In this document: positions 1 to 4,415 of the stretch, one piece after another | Position numbering within the stretch: position 1 is the stretch's first letter | Layout of the letters: the number at the start of each line of letters is the position of its first letter | Assembly (NCBI GenBank): GCA_020029625.1 | Contig: JAIBJP010000096.1 | Coordinates: 1-5,389, forward strand | DNA from: Actinomycetota bacterium | Lineage (GTDB): Bacteria; Actinomycetota; Thermoleophilia; Gaiellales; Gaiellaceae | Reading direction: 5' to 3' | DNA: 5,389 nt | Program-made: the position numbers and the translations under genes | The notes under the pieces: generated by a model | Databases searched by the model: none | Seen by the model: the letters and a program-made list of their open reading frames with translations, nothing else | What the model was told of the DNA's origin: nothing

Positions 1-214
1 TGCCACCGCTTTCGAGGCGCGCTATGGCCGACTGGGTTGTGTCGACGAGCTGGGCCAGTTCCGCCTGGGAGAGACCGAGCTCCTTGCGGCGCTCCGCGAC
101 GCGATCGGCGATCTGGGCGAAGAACCAGCCGTCGTCGGCGTGGGCGAGCCGCTCACGGATGCGCTCGAGGGTCTCCTGAGCGACGCGTCGCTTCTCTTTG
201 CCTTCTTGACTCAT
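1..214 (-). CDS. XRE-family helix-turn-helix protein, 5' part (runs off window edge)
   Basis: This is the N-terminal 71 codons of a gene transcribed leftward, cut by the window edge; it starts MSQEGKEKRRVAQETLERIR. A charged helical lead of about 35 residues is followed by a recognisable XRE/Cro-type HTH: a first helix with RRKELGLSQAELAQL (residues 42-56) and a recognition helix with TTQSAIARLESG (59-70). The S-Q-x-x-L-A and I-x-R-x-E-x-G spacing is characteristic of this fold. The ATG at 212-214 is the only sensible start: no Shine-Dalgarno sequence precedes it, and a TAGCAT box lies 9 nt upstream, so the mRNA may be leaderless. Size and form fit antitoxins of HigA/HipB type as well as stand-alone repressors. 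No toxin gene is visible; any partner would lie beyond position 1. It probably represses its own promoter through the palindrome at 225-238. The HTH call is firm; the antitoxin role is conjecture. Confidence 0.85.
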   Translation of the reverse strand, partial: MSQEGKEKRRVAQETLERIRERLAHADDGWFFAQIADRVAERRKELGLSQAELAQLVDTTQSAIARLESGG

Positions 215-224
215 ATCGCAACTA

Positions 225-238
225 TGCTATATATAGCA
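225..238. promoter_or_regulatory. 14-bp perfect palindrome, likely shared operator/promoter
   Basis: TGCTATATATAGCA equals its own reverse complement. It sits in the middle of the 32-bp gap between the divergent HTH gene (start at 214) and the membrane-protein gene (start at 247), 10 bp and 8 bp from the two start codons. Its AT-rich core stands out from GC-rich surroundings and can supply a -10 element on both strands (TATATA either way; TAGCAT on the minus strand at 223-228). XRE repressors bind such dyads as dimers and commonly autoregulate, so it is the natural operator for the adjacent HTH protein. The palindrome is read directly; binding is inferred. Confidence 0.6.
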
Positions 239-246
239 GAGATGAG

Positions 247-540
247 ATGAGTGTCAAGAGCGCTGGCCCAATTGTCCTGCACATCGCCGTAGGCGCTGTC
301 GTCTTCGTCCTCTTGATCCGAAGCCCTCGCTGCAGCGAAGACGAGTGCCTGCGGACGCTCGCCCTGGTGGTCTCCGCCGTGACCTGGTCGGGGGCGTTGC
401 CGCTCATCGTCTTCCTAAGCCGGGAAGGTCGCGGAGGCCTGCAACCCCTAGCCTGGCTCGCTGCCGTCCTGTGGGTGCCAATCGCGTGGGCTGGCGCGCT
501 GGCTCTCTTCGTGGCGGTGCCGTCGCTCGGAGGCGCCTGA
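247..540 (+). CDS. Small predicted membrane protein, three transmembrane helices, function unknown
   Basis: A 97-residue protein with three hydrophobic stretches long enough to cross the membrane: about residues 8-24 (IVLHIAVGAVVFVLLI), 37-57 (TLALVVSAVTWSGALPLIVF) and 68-91 (LAWLAAVLWVPIAWAGALAL). The first loop carries a C-x4-C pair (C29, C34) with acidic residues; the second loop is basic and glycine-rich (SREGRGG). Third codon positions are mostly G or C, supporting real coding. The frame is open further upstream to position 37, but that extension is arginine-rich and overlaps the opposite-strand HTH gene, so the ATG at 247 is preferred. The ribosome site is weak (GAGATGAG just upstream). 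It shares the palindromic control region with the HTH gene and converges on paaD. I do not recognise the family and assign no function. Confidence 0.6.
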   Translation: MSVKSAGPIVLHIAVGAVVFVLLIRSPRCSEDECLRTLALVVSAVTWSGALPLIVFLSREGRGGLQPLAWLAAVLWVPIAWAGALALFVAVPSLGGA

Positions 541-550
541 CGCGCGTCAG
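537..550. terminator. Perfect 14-bp palindrome at convergent gene ends, possible bidirectional terminator
   Basis: CTGACGCGCGTCAG is self-complementary. It contains the stop codon of the membrane-protein gene and lies 30 bp past the paaD stop, between two converging genes. In RNA it could form a 5-bp stem with a GCGC loop from either strand. No T-tract follows on either side, so it is not a canonical intrinsic terminator. High-GC actinobacteria are often credited with U-less hairpin terminators, so position is the main argument. Confidence 0.3.
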
Positions 551-579
551 TGCTGGAGCGGCGCGGCGCCGGTGGAGGA

Positions 580-1059
580 CTAGATCGTCTTGAACTGCTC
601 GAAAGGCTGCCGGCAGCTCGCGCAGTAGCGAATCGAGCGGCACGGGGTCGGACCAAAGAGGTTCTCGAGCCGGGTATCTTCCGAGCCGCAGTAGGGGCAG
701 CGGGAGACGATCTCCTGGAGCTGAAGCAGGGTTGTCGGAGCGGCGCCGGGAGCCGGGGGCGCGAAGCCGGATTCCTCGAGCTTCCGCCGTCCTTCAGGCG
801 TGATCCGGTCGGACGACCAGCCTTCCGCGGCGAGGTCGATCTCGGCTTCTGCTCCAAGCTCGTTGATCCGCTCGGCCATCTGTTCGCGCATGACGTCGAC
901 GGCCGGGCAGCCGAGGAACGTCGGCGTGAACTCCACGCGCACCCTGGCGCCCTCGACGGTCACGGCCCGCACGACGCCGAGGTCGACGAGCGAGACGGCG
1001 GGAATCTCGGGGTCCGGGATCTCGCCGAGTGCCTCCCAGACGCGCTCCACGGTCACCAT
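580..1059 (-). CDS. paaD: PaaD, Fe-S maturation-type factor of the phenylacetyl-CoA epoxidase
   Basis: A 159-residue protein, close to the usual 165 or so. The N-terminal half is a MIP18/DUF59-type domain with the IPDPEIP signature (residues 14-20), SLVDLGVV (23-30) and FTPTFLGCPAVD (44-55), in which C51 is the conserved cysteine expected for iron-sulfur handling. The C-terminal part is the zinc-ribbon-like tail typical of PaaD: CPYCGSEDT (C121, C124) and CRSIRYCASCRQPFEQFK (C140, C146, C149). PaaD is needed for an active PaaABCE complex, probably for Fe-S cluster delivery to the reductase; it is not itself catalytic. The ATG at 1057-1059 overlaps the paaC stop by 7 nt (ATGGTGA) and has no Shine-Dalgarno sequence, so translation is probably coupled. 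It is the last gene of the visible paa run; paaE does not follow, because the next gene is on the opposite strand. Confidence 0.93.
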   Translation of the reverse strand: MVTVERVWEALGEIPDPEIPAVSLVDLGVVRAVTVEGARVRVEFTPTFLGCPAVDVMREQMAERINELGAEAEIDLAAEGWSSDRITPEGRRKLEESGFAPPAPGAAPTTLLQLQEIVSRCPYCGSEDTRLENLFGPTPCRSIRYCASCRQPFEQFKTI

Positions 1060-1754
1060 GATGCGCCCGGCACGGAGCGGCGCACCATCGTCATCTCCTC
1101 CCAGAGGGGCCGGAGCTCTTCGGTGTGCTCGCCACGCTCGTTCGCTTCGACAGGCTCACGACCGACGATCTCGCACAGACGATCGCGCTGCCCGGGTTCG
1201 AGCAAGCCCAGCGCGGACGGCCAAAGCTCGTCGACGGCTCCGCGAAACCTGGCTTCATCGCGCAACCGATCCGCCCACATGTCCGCGTGCATTCGGTGGT
1301 AGGTCTCCTCGCGGTCGATCTTCTCTGCGAGGCCGGCCACCTCGGGATCGCCCGAGGCCTTCAGCGCCTCGATCCGGATCGCGTCCGCGGTCTCGTAGAG
1401 CCAATGGCGGGCAATGGTCCGGGCCCAGTCGGGGACCAGCCGAGTCTCGACGAAGGGGGCGCAGCGGTATTCGTCCGGATCCCGGTCGAAGGCGAGCGCA
1501 TCGGCATCAACGCCTCCGCGTTCAGTTTGACGCGCTGCCAGCTCGTACCACGCTCGCGCGTGCCCGATCTCGGTCTGGGCGATCGACGAAAAGGCGACGT
1601 CCTCTTCGAGGAAGGGCGCGATCCCGGTCCACTCGGAATTGCGCCAGCCGAGGATCAGCTCGTCGTCCGCTAATTCCAGAATCCGCTGCGCGGATTCCGG
1701 AACAGAACCCTCGCTCCGAGAGCCGGCCGGTCTGATGAGGTCCTCTTCGCTCAC
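1053..1754 (-). CDS. paaC: PaaC, ferritin-like partner subunit of phenylacetyl-CoA epoxidase
   Basis: A 233-residue protein of the PaaA/PaaC ferritin-like superfamily, slightly shorter than E. coli PaaC (about 248). The family core starts near residue 28: LADDELILGWRNSEW (28-42), GIAPFLEEDVAFSSIAQTEI (44-63), then RHWLYETADA (115-124) and REETYHRMHADMW (147-159). In E. coli PaaC pairs with PaaA and is considered catalytically inert because its metal ligands are lost. Here E32, E62, H65, E120, E149 and H152 occur with nearly the same spacing as the PaaA ligands, so an iron site cannot be excluded. The first 22 residues are charged and look like a poorly conserved extension. The start is GTG at 1752-1754, overlapping the paaB stop as GTGA; an AGGG lies 5 nt upstream. 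No alternative start fits as well. Confidence 0.93.
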   Translation of the reverse strand: MSEEDLIRPAGSRSEGSVPESAQRILELADDELILGWRNSEWTGIAPFLEEDVAFSSIAQTEIGHARAWYELAARQTERGGVDADALAFDRDPDEYRCAPFVETRLVPDWARTIARHWLYETADAIRIEALKASGDPEVAGLAEKIDREETYHRMHADMWADRLRDEARFRGAVDELWPSALGLLEPGQRDRLCEIVGREPVEANERGEHTEELRPLWEEMTMVRRSVPGASW

Positions 1755-2083
1755 GCTGGCCCTAGATCAGAAATGGCTGAGGTTTCTTCCCGCGGAAAAT
1801 GCGGAGCATTTTTCGCGGCTAGTTCACGCGCCTCCTTCAGCTTGACCTTCAACGAGTAGCCGTCCACGCGGCGGTAGTCGCGATCGAACACGTCGGCCAC
1901 GTACGGATCCAGAATCTCCTCGACGGACTCACGCGGGACGATCCAGAGCGCGAAGGACTCGTCGCGGCGGCCGTAGAGCTCGCGTGCGTACGTTTCGGCG
2001 AAAGCGAGGTTCGGAGCCTCGAGCGAGCCGCCGTGCTGAAACGGCTGCCCCTCCCGCTCCTGCCGGAAGATTTCGAAAATCAT
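1751..2083 (-). CDS. paaB: PaaB, bridging subunit of phenylacetyl-CoA epoxidase
   Basis: A 110-residue protein starting MIFEIFRQEREGQPFQHGGS. The opening I-F-R-Q-E, the G-S-L-E-A-P-N segment (19-25), ARELYGRRDESFALWIVPRE (33-52) and a C-terminal YSLKVKLKEARE (76-87) match the PaaB family, which has no catalytic site. PaaB is required for the epoxidase and is thought to bridge PaaAC units into larger assemblies. Compared with E. coli PaaB (about 95 residues) there is a C-terminal tail of some 20 residues, and the DNA encoding its start forms a strong inverted repeat (1790-1818). The ATG at 2081-2083 overlaps the paaA stop as ATGA and has no Shine-Dalgarno sequence, indicating coupled translation. 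A much longer reading continues upstream in this frame, but it is the shadow of paaA. Confidence 0.93.
   Translation of the reverse strand: MIFEIFRQEREGQPFQHGGSLEAPNLAFAETYARELYGRRDESFALWIVPRESVEEILDPYVADVFDRDYRRVDGYSLKVKLKEARELAAKNAPHFPREETSAISDLGPA
1790..1818. repeat. Strong inverted repeat (13-bp arms, 3-nt loop) in the 3' end of paaB
   Basis: The arms are 1790-1802 (CCGCGGAAAATGC) and 1806-1818 (GCATTTTTCGCGG), separated by GGA. Twelve of 13 positions pair; the exception is 1795/1813, a G-U wobble on the plus strand and an A-C mismatch in the paa mRNA. It covers codons 89-98 of paaB and lies 36-64 nt upstream of the paaC start, in a tail not expected to be conserved. It could be an mRNA processing or stability element, a coupling hairpin for paaC, or chance. 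No T-tract follows, so it is not a canonical terminator. Confidence 0.55.
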
Positions 2084-2991
2084 GCCGCGTCGGCGAGGAC
2101 GGCGGATCGCACCCAGGCCGTCTCCTCGCGCGACCAGCGCCGGAAGCCCAGCCGCTCCTCCGTCTTCGGCCCGTGGCCTGTCACGACGTGCTTGAGCTCG
2201 TCCCAGTCGGGCTCCGAGTACTCCCAGACGCCGTCGTCGCGCTTGCGGAGCTTCGGGTCGGGCACCGTCAACCCGAGCTCCCAGATCTGCGGGACGTAGC
2301 CGTCGAGGAACTGTTGGCGTGCGTCCTCGTTGGCCTGGCTCTTGATCCGCCAGCGGTACATCGGATCGTCCTCCGCCGCGATCGGGTTCCCGTGGAACTG
2401 CATCAGGGGGCCCCACCAACGGGTCACCGCCTCCTGGACGAGCTCGCGCTGCTCGTCCGTCCCGGTCATGAGCGCGAGAATGCAGTCGCGCCCGTGGAGG
2501 ATGTGGAACGACTCCTCCCAGCAGATCTTCTTCATGATTCGCGCGTACGGCGCGTACGAGCACTTGAGGAGCGCTTTCTGCGAAATAATCGCCGCGGCGT
2601 CGACGAGCCAGGCGATCACCGCGACGTCCCCCCACGTTTTCGTCGGGTAATGGAAGACGTTGTGGAACTTCGTCTTGCCGGCGACGAGGTCGTCGAGGCA
2701 GGCCTCGCGCGGCTTCCCGAGGTCTTCGACCACCCGGTAGATGAGCTGCGAGTGGCCAACCTCGTCCTGCACCTTGGCGGTGAGGGCGAGCTTCCGCTGG
2801 AGCGTCGGCGCCCGGAGGATCCACTCGCGCTCGGGCAGAACGCCCATGAGCTCCGAGTTTCCGTGCATCTCGATGAACTTGATGAGCGCCGAGCGGTAGT
2901 CGTCCGGCATGGCGTCGCCGGTCTCGACCGCCCCGCCCGCCTGGACGTATGCCTCGAATTCCGTGTCTTCCAACCGAACGGTCGTTAGCAC
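2080..2991 (-). CDS. paaA: PaaA, catalytic di-iron subunit of phenylacetyl-CoA 1,2-epoxidase
   Basis: A 303-residue protein, close to E. coli PaaA (309). PaaA inserts one oxygen atom of O2 into the aromatic ring of phenylacetyl-CoA to give the ring-1,2-epoxide, the first committed ring step of aerobic phenylacetate breakdown, using electrons from PaaE. Expected di-iron ligands are all present: E47 (HGNSELMG), E77 and H80 (VQDEVGHSQ), D131 (WLVDAAA), E160 and H163 (WEESFHILHG). From memory, these are each five residues later than the E. coli ligands. Other family blocks are LAGKT-like VAGKTKFHNVFHYPTKTWGD (103-122) and RWWGPLMQFHG near 210-220. The start is GTG at 2989-2991, because the frame meets a stop at 3001-3003. 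The only purine run (AGGGG) directly abuts the GTG, too close for a normal Shine-Dalgarno; a TAATAT box 6 nt upstream suggests leaderless expression. It heads the paaABCD block, 21 bp after the methyltransferase gene. Confidence 0.96.
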   Translation of the reverse strand: MLTTVRLEDTEFEAYVQAGGAVETGDAMPDDYRSALIKFIEMHGNSELMGVLPEREWILRAPTLQRKLALTAKVQDEVGHSQLIYRVVEDLGKPREACLDDLVAGKTKFHNVFHYPTKTWGDVAVIAWLVDAAAIISQKALLKCSYAPYARIMKKICWEESFHILHGRDCILALMTGTDEQRELVQEAVTRWWGPLMQFHGNPIAAEDDPMYRWRIKSQANEDARQQFLDGYVPQIWELGLTVPDPKLRKRDDGVWEYSEPDWDELKHVVTGHGPKTEERLGFRRWSREETAWVRSAVLADAA

Positions 2992-3012
2992 CCCCTGATA
3001 TTAGCCGTTAGC
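2983..3012. repeat. Short direct repeats CGTTAGC flanking the paaA start
   Basis: CGTTAGC occurs at 2983-2989 and 3006-3012, with a shorter TTAGC at 3001-3005 between them. The two full copies are 23 bp apart and bracket the -10-like box and GTG start of paaA. They may be a regulator or sigma-factor contact, a scar at the junction with the lower-GC methyltransferase gene, or coincidence. Confidence 0.3.
2998..3003 (-). promoter_or_regulatory. Candidate -10 element for leaderless paaA mRNA
   Basis: On the minus strand this reads TAATAT, matching the TAnnnT form of actinobacterial -10 elements. Six nucleotides (CAGGGG) separate it from the paaA GTG, which is where transcription would be expected to start. 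No convincing -35 hexamer is seen; the region 17-19 nt upstream is within the end of the methyltransferase gene. If real, paaABCD has its own promoter independent of the gene upstream. Confidence 0.45.
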
Positions 3013-3765
3013 TCACTCTCCGGTCTTCGTAAAAACGAGCATCTTCTGGTTTCGAGGGCTGTGCCAATCGCCCAGGTATTCGGGAATCAAGCCTGTCCCG
3101 TCGCAGATCCACTCGAAGGTGGTGAATTCGTAGTGGAAAGGATTCTTGTCCATGTGCGTGACGGTGCCCGGGCCTTGCTCAATCGGATCCAGATACTGCT
3201 TGCCGCGTTCATTCAGATAGATGGTGGCGAAGAACTTGCCGCCAGAGACGAGAACGCGCTCCATGCTCAGCAGACACCGGATGATCTTGTTCAATGGGAG
3301 GTGCGTGAAGACGGATTGGGCGAGCGCATAGTCGAACGTGTGCCCCAGGCGATCGAAGCTGAAGTCCTCCATCACGGTGAGCACCGGGCGCCGGTCGGTG
3401 AGCCCCTGGAGCGGAAGCTCGACGTCCCGGGCGGCGCCGAGCACATCAGCATCCCGTTCGACGCCGTAGTAGTGGGCCGGCTCGAGGTAACGGATGAAGT
3501 GCACACCGGCCCGCAGAGGGCCGCAGCCGACATCGAGGAGGTAGTGCTGCGGTTGCAGGCCGTGACCAATGAGGAAGTCGAACTGGAGCCTGCCCAACTG
3601 TTCCCACAAGGCTGACTCGCCCTGCATGGTGTGCCGATACCACTTGGAGTCGAACGTGCGCCGGAAGCGGCGCCGATACCGCCGAAGGCGCCACTTCATC
3701 GGGCGGGGAATATGCCGCGCGAATCGCTGCACGGTACGTTGAGGAACGCTCTGCCTCGGAGTCAT
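3013..3765 (-). CDS. Class I SAM-dependent methyltransferase, substrate unknown
   Basis: A 250-residue protein with a Rossmann-type SAM-binding core. Motif I is YLLDVGCGPLRAGVHFIRYL (residues 75-94, with D78 and the G-C-G turn), followed by the acidic residue ending strand two in YYGVERD (E103), then MEDFSFDRL (132-140) and the strand-four segment FDYALAQSVFTHLP (144-157), with RVLVSGGKFFATIYL further on. The N-terminal 40 residues are very basic (RRYRRRFRR), which may favour nucleic acid or membrane contact. I cannot assign a substrate. It is not part of known paa pathways. Sample 60-base lines inside it are about 57% GC, against about 65% in paaA and 77% in the lipid kinase, suggesting separate acquisition. 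The ATG at 3763-3765 has an AGGA 11 nt upstream. It ends 21 bp before paaA, in the same direction, so read-through into paa is possible. Confidence 0.85.
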   Translation of the reverse strand: MTPRQSVPQRTVQRFARHIPRPMKWRLRRYRRRFRRTFDSKWYRHTMQGESALWEQLGRLQFDFLIGHGLQPQHYLLDVGCGPLRAGVHFIRYLEPAHYYGVERDADVLGAARDVELPLQGLTDRRPVLTVMEDFSFDRLGHTFDYALAQSVFTHLPLNKIIRCLLSMERVLVSGGKFFATIYLNERGKQYLDPIEQGPGTVTHMDKNPFHYEFTTFEWICDGTGLIPEYLGDWHSPRNQKMLVFTKTGE

Positions 3766-3777
3766 TCGCGCTAGGTT

Positions 3778-3792
3778 CCTCTCGGCGAGGGG
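3778..3792. promoter_or_regulatory. Imperfect 15-bp palindrome in divergent intergenic region, candidate operator
   Basis: CCTCTCGGCGAGGGG is a dyad centred on 3785 with one mismatched pair (3780/3790). It lies in the 77-bp gap between the divergent methyltransferase and TetR genes and overlaps the purine-rich AGAGGAA before the methyltransferase start. TetR regulators commonly bind such dyads next to their own gene. Short dyads are frequent by chance in GC-rich DNA. Confidence 0.35.
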
Positions 3793-3794
3793 TG

Positions 3795-3800
3795 AGTCTA
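3795..3800 (-). promoter_or_regulatory. Candidate -10 element for the methyltransferase gene
   Basis: The minus strand reads TAGACT, a TAnnnT match 29 nt upstream of the methyltransferase ATG. This would give a leader of about 20 nt holding the AGAGGAA ribosome site and the 3778-3792 palindrome just at or after the transcription start. A TGGAGA about 16 nt further upstream is a weak -35 candidate. Confidence 0.25.
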
Positions 3801-3802
3801 GG

Positions 3803-3816
3803 CGCGGCCATCCGCG
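3803..3816. promoter_or_regulatory. Inverted repeat CGCGG-N4-CCGCG, second candidate operator
   Basis: Two perfect 5-bp arms are separated by CCAT in the TetR/methyltransferase intergenic region, 27 bp before the TetR start codon. The position suits autoregulation by the TetR protein or control of the divergent promoter. The arms are short and purely G/C, so chance occurrence is a serious alternative. Confidence 0.25.
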
Positions 3817-3831
3817 TCTCCAGCGTGGGAA

Positions 3832-3837
3832 TATATG
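3832..3837 (+). promoter_or_regulatory. Weak -10-like element just before the TetR start codon
   Basis: TATATG lies in the only AT-rich patch of the intergenic region (GAATATATG) and ends 5 nt before the ATG at 3843. That spacing would make the TetR mRNA leaderless. The last base departs from TAnnnT, and a GGGA about 12 nt upstream of the ATG is a competing but poorly spaced ribosome site. Confidence 0.25.
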
Positions 3838-3842
3838 TCGCC

Positions 3843-4415
3843 ATGACGAGACGCGAGGAGCTTTCCCGTCAGGCGGCGCGCCTATTCGCCCAGAAGGGCT
3901 ACCACGGGACCTCGATCGGCGACCTCGCCGAGGCGCTGGGAGTCCAGAAGGGATCCCTCTACGCTCATATCAAGGGCAAGGAGGACCTGCTCTACGAGAC
4001 CATGCGCGACGGCGCGAGGACTTTCCACGCCGGCCTGGACGCGATCCCGGAGCAGCTCAAGGCGACGGAAAAGATCCGTCTTGCCCTGCGCGCTCACCTG
4101 CAGGTCGTCGCCGACCAGCTCGAGGTCGCCACGGTCTTCGTCCAGGAGTGGAAGTACCTGGAGGGCGAGCGCCGGGAGAAGATCGTCGCCGAGCGCCGCC
4201 GCTACGAGGAGCGCATTCGCGACCTCTTTCGCGAAGGACGGGAGCAGAGCGAGCTGCGTACCGACCTGGACGAGAACGTCGCCGCGCTCCTCTTCCTCTC
4301 GGCTGCCAACTGGGCGTACACGTGGCTCAAAGCGGGTGCCGACACCGATGCGCTCGCCGACCGCTTCTACGCGCTGCTCATGGACGGGATGCGCGGTTAC
4401 TCCTCGCCCGCTTGA
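3843..4415 (+). CDS. TetR/AcrR-family transcriptional regulator, KstR2/fatty-acid-type
   Basis: A 190-residue protein, typical for TetR. The N-terminal HTH is clear: LSRQAARLFAQKGYHGTSIG (residues 7-26), DLAEALGVQKGSLYAHIKGK (27-46), then EDLLYE (47-52). The C-terminal ligand domain has AHLQVV, then ATVFVQEWKYLEGERREKI at about residues 97-115, and a late ANWAYTWLKAG. This pattern resembles regulators such as KstR2 that sense acyl-CoA thioesters; that comparison is from memory. The frame is open up to a GTG at 3792, but the ATG at 3843 gives the family's usual N-terminus. It overlaps the lipid-kinase gene by 4 nt, so it probably controls that operon. It also diverges from the methyltransferase/paa block, and TetR-type PaaR repressors of phenylacetate genes exist, so paa control through phenylacetyl-CoA is an alternative. 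Confidence 0.93.
   Translation: MTRREELSRQAARLFAQKGYHGTSIGDLAEALGVQKGSLYAHIKGKEDLLYETMRDGARTFHAGLDAIPEQLKATEKIRLALRAHLQVVADQLEVATVFVQEWKYLEGERREKIVAERRRYEERIRDLFREGREQSELRTDLDENVAALLFLSAANWAYTWLKAGADTDALADRFYALLMDGMRGYSSPA

Noticed and set aside
37..246. N-terminal extension of the membrane-protein frame back to position 37
   Set aside because: It is arginine-rich, without structure, and antisense to a clear HTH-coding sequence; the ATG at 247 gives a coherent membrane protein.
1..246. A complete toxin-antitoxin pair at the left end
   Set aside because: Only the HTH partner is visible. The divergent membrane protein does not resemble RelE/HigB, HipA or ImmA/IrrE partners, so the system cannot be claimed.
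564..571. CGGCGCCG palindrome downstream of paaD as a terminator
   Set aside because: Only 8 bp, no loop and no T-tract; dyads of this size are expected by chance in such GC-rich DNA.
222..857. Long minus-strand frame covering the membrane protein gene and most of paaD
   Set aside because: Low-complexity Arg/Ser/Pro translation and conflict with two better supported genes; a high-GC frame shadow.
2084..2824. Upstream continuation of the paaB frame, which would give a 357-residue protein
   Set aside because: The extra part is an Arg/Ala/Gly-rich translation out of frame with paaA; the PaaB family start is at 2083.
1984..2988. Long plus-strand frame opposite paaA and paaB
   Set aside because: Its translation is Arg/Val/Leu/Glu-rich with no domain, and the opposite strand encodes a protein with all PaaA ligands.
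3792..3842. Earlier GTG start of the TetR gene
   Set aside because: The extra 17 residues are not TetR-like and would use up most of the divergent control region; the ATG at 3843 gives the usual N-terminus.
4148..4411. Upstream extension of the lipid-kinase frame
   Set aside because: It is the shadow of the TetR coding sequence; kinase similarity begins right after the TTG at 4412.
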